DNA of 64,000 bases from Fragilaria crotonensis (lineage: Eukaryota; Bacillariophyta; Fragilariophyceae; Fragilariales; Fragilariaceae). The position numbers and the translations under genes were made by a program. Position 1 is the stretch's first letter. Every line of letters begins with the position of its first letter. Below are positions 52,330 through 63,041 of the stretch, piece after piece. The notes under the pieces were generated by a model, which was given only the letters and a program-made list of their open reading frames with translations, had not been told where the DNA came from and did not search any database. The stretch is taken from positions 213,354-277,353 of the forward strand of contig JAKSYS010000013.1 in the NCBI GenBank assembly GCA_022925895.1, in the 5' to 3' direction.

Positions 52330-53612
52330 GATCACCTCTTGGCAACTACTGCACCTCCATTCAGAGACGCTCTCAGCGGTGACTGGCGCGCTGTTATGTC
52401 GGCGTTGCATTCCCACCAGTCTACGCATTGACGGGATTCCGCCTCCGCCACCTGGCGTATCTGGGAGCGCTTCTGCGCCAACCTTGGCATCCAAGCGGAC
52501 CTTTGCGACGTTCCCCACGACCCCGCCCCTATCCTTCTCCTCTTTGCACAGCAGTACCGAACCGGCCGCATTGCCCCCGGCGACCGGCCTTTAGGTCTCG
52601 CACAGTGGAAGCAAGACGCCCTCCGTCATGTGGCGCAGACGTTCACCCGGCTGGGGGCCGTGGACCCTCGCATGAACGCCTTCGGGGCCTTGGATTTTTG
52701 CCTCCAAGCCCTTTTCAAAGCGTGGAAGCGTACCGATCCCCCGGCCCTCCGGTCAAACCGTTGCCAATGTCAGTGGTGCGCCAGGCCTGCCAATTGGCCA
52801 CCGCGCAGCCACCGGCGTCTCGTCTTGCCGCCGCGGGCGATTGCCTCCTCCTGGCCTATTATTTCCTTCTCCGCCCTGGCGAGGAGTACAGCGGCCTGTC
52901 CCGTACAACGGCTGACGACCTCTTCCGCCTGCAGGATACAGGCATCTGGATTGGCCACCGGCGCCTTGATCCCCTCACATGTCCCGTCGCCGATCTCCTT
53001 GCCGCGTCGTTCGTCACCATTACTTTCACATCCCAAAAGAATGGGGTTCGCGGTGAAACACTTGGTGGTCACGGCCGCAGCGGCCACCCCACTCTCTGCC
53101 CGGTCCACACGCTTATCTGTCGCGTGTGCCATCTTCGCCACAGCGGCGCCACCGGCACGACAGCACCTCTCAATGCCTTCCGTCCGACGCCACACGCCTG
53201 GCAATTCGTCCTTGCCGCCGACATTACGTCCCTCCTGTGTCGGGCGGTTGCACTTCTACCACCGCACCTGACCGACTTTGCTGCGCACGACATCTCCGCT
53301 CGCTCCACTCGCGCGGGTGGTGCCATGGCCATGCTGTGCGGCGGCATCGACTCCGACCGCATACGCCTCATTGGCCGCTGGCGGTCTGATGAAATGTTCC
53401 GCTACTTACATGTGGAGGCTCAGCCTGTGATGGCGGGCGTCGCCGCCACGATGCTTCGCGGCGGCGCCTTTCCGCCTCAACGCCCCACCCTCACCGACCA
53501 TGCCCCATGGTCGCCCACCCTTTCCAGCACCCCTGGCCCCAAGGGCCGAGGAAGCGCCACCACCGGTACACAAGTAACGGTGCCTGCTTCCGACGGTAGA
53601 CGTGTGCGGTAG
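52330..53612 (+). CDS. DIRS-like element: tyrosine recombinase
   Basis: The useful part of the frame begins near 52600. It shows LLLAYYFLLRPGEEYSGL (box with the first Arg), a core with ITFTSQKNGVRGE and HPTLCPVHTLICR, then FAAHDISARSTRAGGAMAML (His and second Arg), LIGRWRSDEMFRYLHVEA (Trp and the likely nucleophile Tyr). These are the conserved residues of tyrosine recombinases as found in DIRS-type retroelements, where this enzyme replaces the integrase. The 394-codon frame is open from 52428, but the first 60 or so residues (Arg/Pro-rich) look like an off-frame reading, with the real N-terminus in a neighbouring frame. End at 53612. Terminal split repeats of the element were not found. Confidence 0.75.
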
Positions 53613-54981
53613 CATAGTAAGGGCGCCGCACCGCCAACCTTTAGTATATACCAGACTGGATATGTGCGGCCCAAGGCCGCGTTGATTTTGTCGGGATGTT
53701 TACAGTCTTCAGTTTAATCTGGGCTACTGGCGGAGTTTATTGTTGTACTGATAGTGTGGTTGTTTCAGTAGTAGTATCGGGTCTACCTGTGAAATGTCGC
53801 TGCATTGTAAGATAAACATTGCTGAGCATTGGAATCTGGAATTCAAAATACATTTTCCAGTATTTCTAGACAGATCAAACAAACTGGATATGGCATTAAC
53901 GGAGTACTTGTACATAAAATTGTTGTCCTTTCTACACAACGATTTGTACCACGTTATACAATATTCATTGCTGCACACAGTGAAACATTTCTTCCGTGTA
54001 GGTTTCTACTGAAAAATTTGTACCATGTACTTTTCTACCGCAAATGCTACGTCAGTAAGTGGATTAAAAAATAAAAATATACGATTACTTTTGAAAATAC
54101 AGTACGACATATCTGAGTTATTTTATTTTATAATATAATAAATCACACAAACCTACTCCGACGGGCAGTCACGTAGGTGGAGAACCTGTCGGAAGCGGGA
54201 GGATCCCGCTGATACTGTACTCCAATGTCATACTTGTACTCCATGTATGGGGTGAAGATATTTCACGTGACTGCCGTATCTTGCTGCGTGCGTACGTTCC
54301 GTAGCAAACCCTACGGTAATTTATGCATACAGTATCAACTGTGATCGGACCTCTTTCCTGGTTTCTGATTTCTGAGGACATCCTGAAACGATACTCCTTG
54401 GAATATGTGACGTAGACACTACCAAAGGCAATACGGACTTTCCAGATGTCCAATACTCCAAGACTTCTTGCTGGTTTGTCCGTGACTCAAATGTTGTGTG
54501 GTCAATGAGTCGTTGTTCGTCCAACAGTACGCATGAAATTGTGCAACTGTAGCGTCCGTTGAGTTGTTTTGGAAGCTGGATGCCGACATGCGTATGAGGA
54601 AAAAATATGTACAGCACACATAATATGCATAGAACAATTCTATCCAATAATAATGGAAATAATAGTGGAACGACTGCAATCGTGCGTGTAGGACAGACGC
54701 ACAGGCGCCAATATAATCAAAACCATTCAATTTTTTGCCAATGTGTCAAAATGTCAGTGACCATGTGACACGACGACACGATTCATCCACTTACACCGAT
54801 CACAAGGCTCGCGACTCGCGAATCTCTGCGCTTGGATCAGGAATCTTCTCGTGTCAAACGTCAAGCACATAGACACAAGCGACGCTCTCACTCACGAGAT
54901 ATATAGTCGTTTGTTCTTGGAGCAAGTGTGCCTGTACTAGTACCAAGTCTTTTACTCCAACAGTGCAACAGAGAACAGAGA
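53613..54981. other. Intergenic; no supported gene
   Basis: The first 120 bp may be the 3' end of the DIRS-like element (GC-rich up to about 53690). From 53700 to 54150 the sequence is AT-rich. Frames at 54169-54730 (minus) and 53724-54074 show no domain. Nothing else is recognised before the first exon of the phosphodiesterase gene. Confidence 0.4.
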
Positions 54982-56255
54982 ATGTCTCCACCAGCATTTC
55001 ACACCTTTCCACTTTCCTTGCTCCGCGTGTCTCACATGAGCGCATGCAGGACAACAACATCGTCAACTAGGATTATGGGATCGTTGGGAGATTCCACCGA
55101 TGTACATCAAACGAATGTCTCTCCACCGTTCAGTCGCTCCACATTGTGGAAAACTCTGGTACGTTCAAGTTGCGAATGCAAGCACTTCATCGTGACGTGT
55201 GTTTTGTTCACCTTCCGATGCACTGTACTGACATTTTGACAAACACCACTTAACTCATACCTGGTACTCCTACCTCAGAATCTCAACCAGGAACATGAAC
55301 TTGACCATGGAATCTTGAAGATAATGGAGGTTCAACTACAGGCGCGTGGACACAGCCATGGGTGGTGGGCCATCGTGGTGCGCTCTATCAGGAGCTGGAA
55401 AACACTCTTCCTGGGTTTCAGTACTGTGCCGATATCGGTGTCGATGCCGTCGAGCTCGACGTCTTCAGAGTCAATTATGGAAACGACGACCTTGACATTG
55501 ACGAACAACTCTTCGTCTTTCACGGTGGAGAAGCCTTTCCCGGGGACGTTACGGACTATTGCTTGAATCATGCAGGTCGCAGCATCATGGATCTTACGCG
55601 ACAAGAAATCGAACAACTACAATTCAATCCAAATCACGGTGAATTCGCATGTCCGCCCGAAAAGATTGTTTCTGCGAAAATACCAACCCTCAGACAAGTG
55701 CTCGAACTCTACCAACCAACAAACATTGTCGTCAAGATTGAACTCAAGGGACCCGGCGTCGTCGAACCAGTCCTGGCGCTCGTCCAAGAGCTCAACATGC
55801 AACATCAGTGTCACTATGCCTCCTTCTATCACGATCGCATCCAGTTGATTCGAACCTTGCATCCCGAAACTCACCCCGACGGAAGTCACGTTTACAAAAC
55901 CGGTGCTCTCTTTGCCGACCATGTCCCTGACGATTTCATTGACCGTGCCCTGGATGTGGGAGCATCGGAAGTTCATCTGAAATACGACACTTGCACTGTC
56001 GAACGCATCCGGCGGATCCACGACGCTGGCATGAAGAGCATGGCATGGTTCCGAGGTCCCGTGGGCATGTCGGAGGATTGCAGCATCAAGTATTCCAAGA
56101 GCCATAGCAATAATGATGGCGATGATCATGTCGGTAATGAAGATGAAGTGATGTATCACGTCGTTGCCCGAACTGGAGTACAGCAACTATGTTGCAATCG
56201 ACCAGATGTATTGATCAATATGTTGAAGAATAGGAACGGAATGCGACGAGAGTAA
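54982..56255 (+). CDS. Glycerophosphodiester phosphodiesterase family protein, two exons
   Basis: Exon 1 is 54982-55158 (ATG at 54982, MSPPAFHTFPLSLLRVSHMS) and exon 2 is 55356-56255. The donor gtacgt at 55159 and acceptor gacacag ending 55355 are both in phase 0 and give STLWKTL-PWVVGHRGALYQELENTLPGF, 358 aa in all. The GDPD signatures are VGHRG (catalytic His), ENT, VELDVFR (metal-binding Glu/Asp) and FHGG (second His, where HD is more usual). KIELKG (about 55730-55750) is the later Glu motif. The family is a TIM barrel that cleaves glycerophosphodiesters to glycerol-3-phosphate and an alcohol, aiding phosphate and lipid recycling. The N-terminal part may be a transit or signal sequence, but no clear cleavage site is seen. 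Asn/Asp-rich inserts occur near the C-terminus. Confidence 0.87.
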
Positions 56256-57217
56256 GTGGAGAAGTAGAGCTGTACTGGAGAACTATGCTAAGGTACTTGG
56301 TACATTTTATAGACAATGAAATAGAAAACACACCTATGAGTAGCAAAGGGTCGCAGCTCACATCAGATAGTTATTGGCATGAGATACTACTGTTGCCAGC
56401 GTGAATTGCTGCATCGTTGGATGCATATCGCAACGCTTGTGTTCATTTCTTGAGTGCCTGTGAGACCGCCATCTTTTAGAAAAGGCCATTGCTTCCATTC
56501 CTTGCGCGGATTCGCATCTTGTGCATGCTTTTTTTCCCAGTCTCTACTTCAAACTAAAACGATACGACTACTAATCATCAGTCGGTTGACCAACCGTGCA
56601 CCATGACAGCGACTTGCCTTGCGAGAATTTTCGGATTCACACATTTACTGTCCTGTTCGCTGTATCTCAGGTTGACGGAGCGAAAAAAGGAAGCGTGATC
56701 TTTGTTTTTGTCTTGTACCTTCCCCCTTTTGCTCGACTTTTCCGAAGGACGTGACCACCATCATCTTGGTCATGATGATCATGATGATCATGTTGATCAT
56801 GTTGATCACGTTGGGCCATGCACCATGCAGATTGCATATAGGCATATGTATTCTTGTTTTGGGCTTTGGGTACATACAGTAATCAGTACTTTGTACTCAG
56901 TATGACAAACCTTGTACACGATGGTACTTGTACTTGTACCAGGTTTTACATGCTACATGTTGTACCCCGAGTATTGTATGCTATCTTGTATTTTGACATC
57001 AATTTATGGCGCGAGGCGCGACCGCCAAGGATGGTTTCAAAATGGAAACCAGATCAAAAAGAACTAAATTTATCGTTTGGTATGTGCCAAACTTTTCATA
57101 TTTGGCTATCATAGACTGGCGCGGATACTTGTGTATGAGCATAACACATAACACCCTGTTGGATGCAACTCGTTTGTACCATAGAATAACGAGTGCAAAA
57201 CAAGAGCTTACCTCGCC
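56256..57217. other. Intergenic with a GATCAT microsatellite
   Basis: No gene is seen. At 56770-56808 the words 'atgatgatcatg' and 'ttgatcatg' repeat. The stretch 56880-57000 is GTAC-rich. About 57140-57215 precedes the first RNI-like gene and may be its promoter, but no motif stands out. Confidence 0.4.
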
Positions 57218-58570
57218 ATGTCAGTTTGCATTAGTGGCGATAGAACCATGGATTATGATCCGGACGAAGAAACTGAGTGGGAGGATGATGATGACATGGA
57301 TGATGTTGAAATGGACGATGAGGATGATGAATTTGAAAGTGATGACTATGACGATGGACAAGATAGTGATGACTATGACGAAGAATCGGGTCGCTGTGTT
57401 CAGTGCGAGAAAGTTATTCCTCGGTTGTTGGAACAACTTTACACGGTGCGTTTCGCTGATGGTGAACGTGACGAACTTGCATTCCGACGACTTTCACTGA
57501 GATTGAGCGAACGAACGGTAGATGATGCGCGACACTTCAGCTATAAAGCGTATCTGGCGAATGACCGAGTGCGAGTTGAAGTGCGACATAACAGTGAATG
57601 GGTTGAAGGTGAGGGCCTCGCATCGCTGTTGTATCACGTATGCAATTTAGGATGTGATTATGAGACAATCGAGACTATCCACAAATTTCTATGCGAACAC
57701 GCTGAAGAGTATGAGGTTGAAGCCGCTGTTGAAGGGGATTGTGACTCTGCGACTATGGATCTACTCCTCCTCCGATCTGAGGATTGCTTTCCGAAGGGAT
57801 ATTTCATCCGTGACAGTGTGCCTGATGATAATTGCGTGGGATTCAATTTTGAAATGCAAGACTTGATCAGACGAATTAGGTCGACGACAATCCAGGAGTT
57901 GTGTCTTAAGCATGATGAAATCAAATTCGGCGATCTCAATGACTTACTCGTTGCACTTTCTGCTCAGCACCAGCTGACCCGACTCACTATTCATGGACGT
58001 TTTAATGAAGGATGCGTGGCAGCACCCATACCATCACTTGGTAAGCTTATTCATCTTGTCCGCTTGGACCTTTCTGTCAATGACTGGGGTCCAAGCATCG
58101 CTGGAACCCTGTCAGAGTTGGTGAAGACGACGACGGCTCTGACGCACGTGGATCTTCGTTACAATAACATTGGGACGAAGGGTATGCGTCTCATTTATGA
58201 TGCATTACGATTCAACAAATCCATCCTGGACCTAACCCTGGATCATCAAGAGTCATTGGTTGGAATGGCCAAGGTGTTTGATCACAACTCCACTATTCTG
58301 AGTGTTTCTAGATTCGGTATCCAAATCGAACATTTCCGGAGCTGGCTTCTTGCGAACTTTGTTGGGCGTCGAGCTCTGTTCGACGCGCATTGCACTAAGG
58401 AAACGTTTGTGGATTTATTGTGTTTGCTGAAGAAGGAGGCGCTGGATAGATGGCAGGACCGCTTTGGCAGCTACTACCCAAACCGGTGGCGTTCTCGCTG
58501 CGAGGACGCTGATCTTCAAAGTGTGCTGTACGTCCTACTCCGAACAAAACCGGATGTATGGTCAAAATAG
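57218..58570 (+). CDS. Acidic RNI/LRR-like protein, tandem copy 1 (450 aa)
   Basis: ATG at 57218 (MSVCISGDRTMDYDPDEETE); an inner ATG at 57248 (MDYDPD) matches the start of copy 2. Residues 10-65 are nearly all Asp/Glu with interspersed Met/Tyr. A conserved globular part follows (LLEQLYTVRFADGE, EWVEGEGLASLLYHVCNLGC, EEYEVEAAVEGDCDSATMDL), then RNI-like leucine repeats (QLTRLTIHGRF, LIHLVRLDLSVNDWG, ALTHVDLRYNNIGTKGMRLI) and a C-terminal helical part ending VLYVLLRTKPDVWSK. Repeat spacing is closer to ribonuclease-inhibitor LRRs than to the plant-type LRRs of the first gene. The function is unknown; a protein-binding role is inferred from the repeats. Confidence 0.82.
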   Translation: MSVCISGDRTMDYDPDEETEWEDDDDMDDVEMDDEDDEFESDDYDDGQDSDDYDEESGRCVQCEKVIPRLLEQLYTVRFADGERDELAFRRLSLRLSERTVDDARHFSYKAYLANDRVRVEVRHNSEWVEGEGLASLLYHVCNLGCDYETIETIHKFLCEHAEEYEVEAAVEGDCDSATMDLLLLRSEDCFPKGYFIRDSVPDDNCVGFNFEMQDLIRRIRSTTIQELCLKHDEIKFGDLNDLLVALSAQHQLTRLTIHGRFNEGCVAAPIPSLGKLIHLVRLDLSVNDWGPSIAGTLSELVKTTTALTHVDLRYNNIGTKGMRLIYDALRFNKSILDLTLDHQESLVGMAKVFDHNSTILSVSRFGIQIEHFRSWLLANFVGRRALFDAHCTKETFVDLLCLLKKEALDRWQDRFGSYYPNRWRSRCEDADLQSVLYVLLRTKPDVWSK

Positions 58571-59290
58571 GTCGATCGTTAGTTCTTTGGCACAACTCCA
58601 ATAATGATCCCAACCCAACTGCAGTGCAAGAGGATGCTTCAAACGAAGATGAAGTTTTTCAGAACAAGTTGACCTACTTGTACCGGTATACCTCTTGCGA
58701 CGTCATACATCATTCCGAGGTACTTGTACCGTATTAGGAGTACTTGAGTACGAGCTACTGTACATGTTAAACTGGAGTTCTCCGAGTATGGTGTTTACGG
58801 TTTCCCAGTCTGTATGTAGAACGTATGCATATGACATATGATGTGGAAATGCATGGTTGATATTTGTTGAAGTGGAGATAAAATTTGTTGCATTGAGCTT
58901 GGAGGACGAGTACGAGTGTACTGTACATGTTCAGCCCATACTACGGTATATGACATACGGTCGTCGTCGTTGATCACACGGCTGCGTACGATTCTGTTTT
59001 CCCTGGGTAGACACTAGTACTAGTAGACACGTAGCACTCGAGTTTCGATGCCAGGTGTAGCAAGTACTCAAACGAATCTTGGGGTTGTCAGATGTCAGAT
59101 CCAAACTTCTAAAACGCGTATTCCGACTACTACAAGCTACATGTACCTCGCACCTCTCGCACGACATGAATACTTACAAGTACCACCTGGTAGCATTACG
59201 AGCGCGTGCATCTGCGATTGGGAAAACGAACTTTCCTCCTAACGTCGTTCGAACCATACTTATCAAACGTTGCACAGTGGCGATAGAACC
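58571..59290. other. Intergenic between the tandem paralogs
   Basis: No gene is seen. 58680-58770 and 58900-59040 are GTAC-rich. A stretch just before copy 2, 'gtggcgatagaaccatgga' (59278-59296), is shared with copy 1 at 57235-57253, so the duplication includes the start region. Confidence 0.5.
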
Positions 59291-60690
59291 ATGGATAATG
59301 ATCGGACGAAGAAGAGTGGGAGGATGATGATGATGTGGACGATGATGATGATGATGATGTGGACGATGATGATGATGATGATGTGGACGATGATGATGAT
59401 GATGATGATGATGATATGGACGATGAGGAGGAAGAATATGATCGTGGTCAATTTTATGGTCCACTATCGGCAGCTCCTAATGATTTTGGCTTGAGCATGA
59501 TTCTAGAATCGCGCCGTCATGAGGCCGAGAGTGTGGAAATTATTCCTCAATTGTTGCAACAACTCTACACGTTGCGTTTCGCTGATGGTGAATTTAACGA
59601 AGATGAATTCAAACGAGTCTCAACGATACTGCGCTCTCACGTGGTATTTGATACGCTGCGTTTTTACTATAAAGCGTTCATGGAGAATGGTCAAGTGCGA
59701 GTTGAAAAGCGACATGACAGTCAATGGGTTGAAGGTGAGGGCCTCGCATCGCTGTTGTATCACGTATGCAATTTAGGATGTGATTATGACACAATCGAGA
59801 CTGTCCACGAGTTAAATGCACAAGCTGAAGAGTATGAGGTTGAAGCCGCTGTTGAAGGGGATTGTGACTCTGCGACTATGGATCTGCTCATTCTCCGATC
59901 TGAGGACTGCTTTTCGAAGGCATTTTTCATCCGAGACAGTGTGCCTGAGGATAGTTGCGTGGGATTCGATTTTGAAATGCAAGACTTTGTCAGACAAATT
60001 AGGGCCACGACGACGATCCAGGAGTTGTGTCTTAAATATGATGAAATCAAGGACGACGACCTGAATGACTTAATCATCGCACTGTCTGGTCTAAGCCAGC
60101 TGACACGCCTCACTATTCATGGACATTTTCATGAAACACGCATGGCGGTTCCCATACAATCACTTGGGCAGCTTATTCATCTTGTCCGCTTGGACCTCAC
60201 TCTTCTTAGGGTGGGTCCGAGCATCGCAGGACCCCTGTCAGAGTTGGTGAAGACTACAACGGCTCTCAGGCACTTAAAACTTTATTACAATTATATTGGG
60301 CTTGAGGGCATGCGCCTTATATGTGATGCATTACGATTCAACAAATCCATCCTGACTCTTGCACTTGATTATCAGGAGCCCTTGGATGGAATGCAAGATG
60401 CGCTGGATCACAACTCCACTCTTCTAAATGTTCGTGAAGGCGATCAAGCCGGAGAGATGCGGAGCTGGTTTCAAGCAAACTTTGTTGGGCGTCGAGCTCT
60501 GTTCGACGAACATTGCTCTAAGGAAGCTTTTGTGGATCTGTTGTGTTCGCTAAGGAAAGAGTCATTAAATGGATGGTATGAACGCTTTGTCGGCCGTTCC
60601 CATACCCGGTGGGGTTTTCCCTACGGCAATGACTTTGAAAGTGTGCTGTATGTCCTCCTCCGAACAAAACCAGACGTGTGGTCAGCATAG
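59291..60690 (+). CDS. Acidic RNI/LRR-like protein, tandem copy 2, frame break near the start
   Basis: The ATG matching copy 1 is at 59291 (MDNDRT), but one C is missing in 'gatcggacg' (copy 1 has gatccggacg) at about 59302, so this ATG leads into a Met-rich frame (RMMMMWTMMM). The true frame runs from about 59303 through a (GAT)n-rich acid tract with GTGGAC spacers (59325-59415) to 60690. The rest is intact and aligns along the whole length with copy 1: LLQQLYTLRFADGE, WVEGEGLASLLYHVCNLGCD, AAVEGDCDSATMDLLILRS, QLTRLTIHGHF and VLYVLLRTKPDVWSA. The acid tract is longer and more repetitive here than in copy 1. Another start may be used, or the copy may be dead, or a base was lost in assembly. 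Confidence 0.75.
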
Positions 60691-61440
60691 GTTTTGCTGC
60701 AAAGTTCCAATTCATGATCTTAGCTCAATTACAGTGCAACGCCTCTCTTCAAGGAAACCGAGGGCAACGATAGGGCCCAGGGTTGTGTCAAACGACGGTC
60801 CAATGCCAACTGAATGTCATCATCACCTAACATACCGTAAAGTGTGTACTTCTAGTACTCTATTAATGCTTACTGATATATGTCAACGGTGTATGAGTGT
60901 AGCGTACCAGGCGCAAGAACCATACAGCCATTGGCAGAGCTCAATTGCAGCTTGCTTGTATGATCTTTATGCGCCACTACGGTTGTGAATTGAAGTCTGC
61001 TTTTTCCGCCGCGACTGGCAAATGGATGGAGGATAATGTATTGTTGGGGGTGTGTGTTTTCCATGGCTCTGAGGTCAAACAATGAAAAGACTCCATAAAT
61101 CCCCTTGAACCCAAATACACTGCCCACCAGTAGTGGGGTGCAACATAGAACAGGGGTGTCTGGACTGAAGAAAATCCTGGAACAGCCACTAGCTGATACT
61201 TCTTGATGCCAAATGATGTGCATGGTGTGAACATGGAACAGAGGTAACCTGAAATGGGAGAGTTGTGAGGCATTGTCCTGCGGTGCCATGCATGGGTGAA
61301 AGGAATCACGTATTATGGCACATTCATTCCAGACAAGGAGAGAATGGTGAGTGTGGGCATTGCGTTGTTGGCATTAAGATGTTGCATCACTTGCAACATT
61401 ACTTTATCAACAAGGACTTGGTTTAATGTCCCACTGGGAG
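60691..61440. other. Intergenic; no supported gene
   Basis: A minus-strand frame of 139 codons (60870-61289) has no known domain. The wording of 61020-61320 resembles the non-coding stretches at 36.2 and 45.3 kb, but I could not align them. The region ends where acidic Copia linker sequence starts. Confidence 0.35.
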
Positions 61441-61444
61441 TTTT

Positions 61445-62520
61445 AACGAAAACCCAGTAGCCGAAGGAGAACCATATGCAGAAAATGAGGCTGAACACCC
61501 CACAAACGCACACGAACCCGGCGAAGATGACCATAACGAACCCGATGAAGACGGTCACAACGAAGGAGCGGATCACGAAGCAGGAGCGGACCACGTGGAT
61601 GAACACGCCGGTAGATGCAATACAGCCACCGACTACTTACGACCAAGGACCGCAACTCTTGGCACCTTCAAAGACGCGATTGATGCCCCAGCCACACGGT
61701 GGACAATCCTACTACCCCCCTACGCAGCTGTTACAGAAAGCGCTAACGAAGGCATCACAGATCAACATGGACGACAGACAACGTTTTGTCTTCAACTTCG
61801 TACTCATGCTCATGGCCACTACGTGCACACAAATGTCGGAACGCGCTGGTCTACGCAAACGGAAAGGCCGCCGAGGCTGCACTCATGAGCGAGCTCTCGC
61901 AACTGGAGAATCTTGATGCCTACAAAGTGCTTGACTCTTCGAAACTCACAAGGGAACAGATGAAAGCGGCAATTCGGGCACTAAACACATTCAAAGAGAA
62001 GCGAACGGAGTGCTCAAAAGTCGCACATGCGCTGATGTACGATCGCAACGCAACCATTACGACAAGTCCGAAACCGCCTCCTCTACTGTTTCAACCGACG
62101 CGTTGATGCTGACGATTATCATCGATGCGTTCGAGGCCCGAGACGTGGCCACCGCAGACGTGGTCGGCGCATACTTGAAGGCCTTCATGCTGGACGACTT
62201 TGTGATGATGAAGTTTGTAGGGGCATCAGTCAGAATCCTCTGCCAATTGAACCCCAAACACGAGAAATTTGTGACGATGGAAAATGGGGTTGACGTACTC
62301 TACATCCGACTTATCAAGGCACTTAACGGGTGCGTGAAGTTGGCTCTATTATGGTATAAGCTATTTGTCGAAAACCTGAAAGACATGGGTTTTGAGCTAA
62401 ACCCATATGACCCGGCCATGTGTTGCGAACTGTATGATTGGCGGAAAACAATGTACCGTAGCCTGGTACGTCGACGACATGAAAATCTCGCACATTGATC
62501 CCGATGTTGTCTGTCAAGAT
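61445..62520 (+). pseudogene. Copia retrotransposon RT fragment, frameshifted and truncated
   Basis: The segment starts with an acidic Glu/Asp/His-rich linker (PVAEGEPYAENEAEHPTNAH, 61453 onward). Next, in shifting frames, come FVFNFVLMLMATTCTQMS, AALMSELSQLENLDAYKVLD, LTREQMKAAIRALNTFKEKR, then ADVRSQRNHYDKSETASSTV, DAFEARDVATADVVGAYLKA (RT box with Asp), LIKALNGCVKLALLWYKLF, GFELNPYDPAMC and finally GKQCTVAWYVDDMKISHIDP, which carries the YVDD active site. These blocks are typical Ty1/copia RT motifs in the style of diatom CoDi elements. Sequence beyond the YVDD block (after about 62520) is no longer Copia-like, so the element is cut there. At least three frame changes are present. Confidence 0.75.
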
Positions 62521-63041
62521 CTACTGTGCTACTGACGCGGTGTCGAGTACTACTGTATTTAATGGACAGTACACCACGCGCGACAGTACCAGTATCTCTG
62601 CTGGTTGTTCTGTTGATCATGAATTGCAGCATGGCAATGGTGTGGATTGGACTGCAGCTGCAACCAAGCTTACAGGACATTGAAGAATGAGGTCAACAAT
62701 GAAAAAGAAGATTAAAGATTCTTTTGTTGAAGTGTCAACCAGTGGGATTGAATGGTTGTTCCTGGAAATGGTGGGATTAAGTATGTGGTGGATGGGATTG
62801 AATTAGTACCAGACTCACAAGGATTACATGATTGAAGGCTACAAATGAGAACTTACCTTTGAATTGATGTTTATGGAGCAACAAATCAGTCAGCTCACAA
62901 TTATAACAACTAAGATTTAGTACTGACCGAAATAGTACTGAACATTAATACTACGTATTTGAATCCGATAATCAGATCGGAAATTGGAACCCGGAATTCT
63001 TAACACGTTTATAAACGAAGATTTTAACTTCCGGAGAAACG
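62521..63041. other. Possible Copia LTR/leader region
   Basis: No gene is seen. The sequence lies directly before a Copia gag and so may contain the 5' LTR and primer-binding region of that element, but a pair of LTRs cannot be seen because the other end is outside the window. 'gtgggattgaatgg' and 'gatgggattgaatt' recur at about 62741 and 62794. Confidence 0.35.

Noticed and set aside
55321-55342. Acceptor at 'aactacag' for the phosphodiesterase exon 2
   Set aside because: It is out of phase with exon 1; the acceptor ending at 55355 keeps the frame and gives the expected PWVVGHRG start of the domain.
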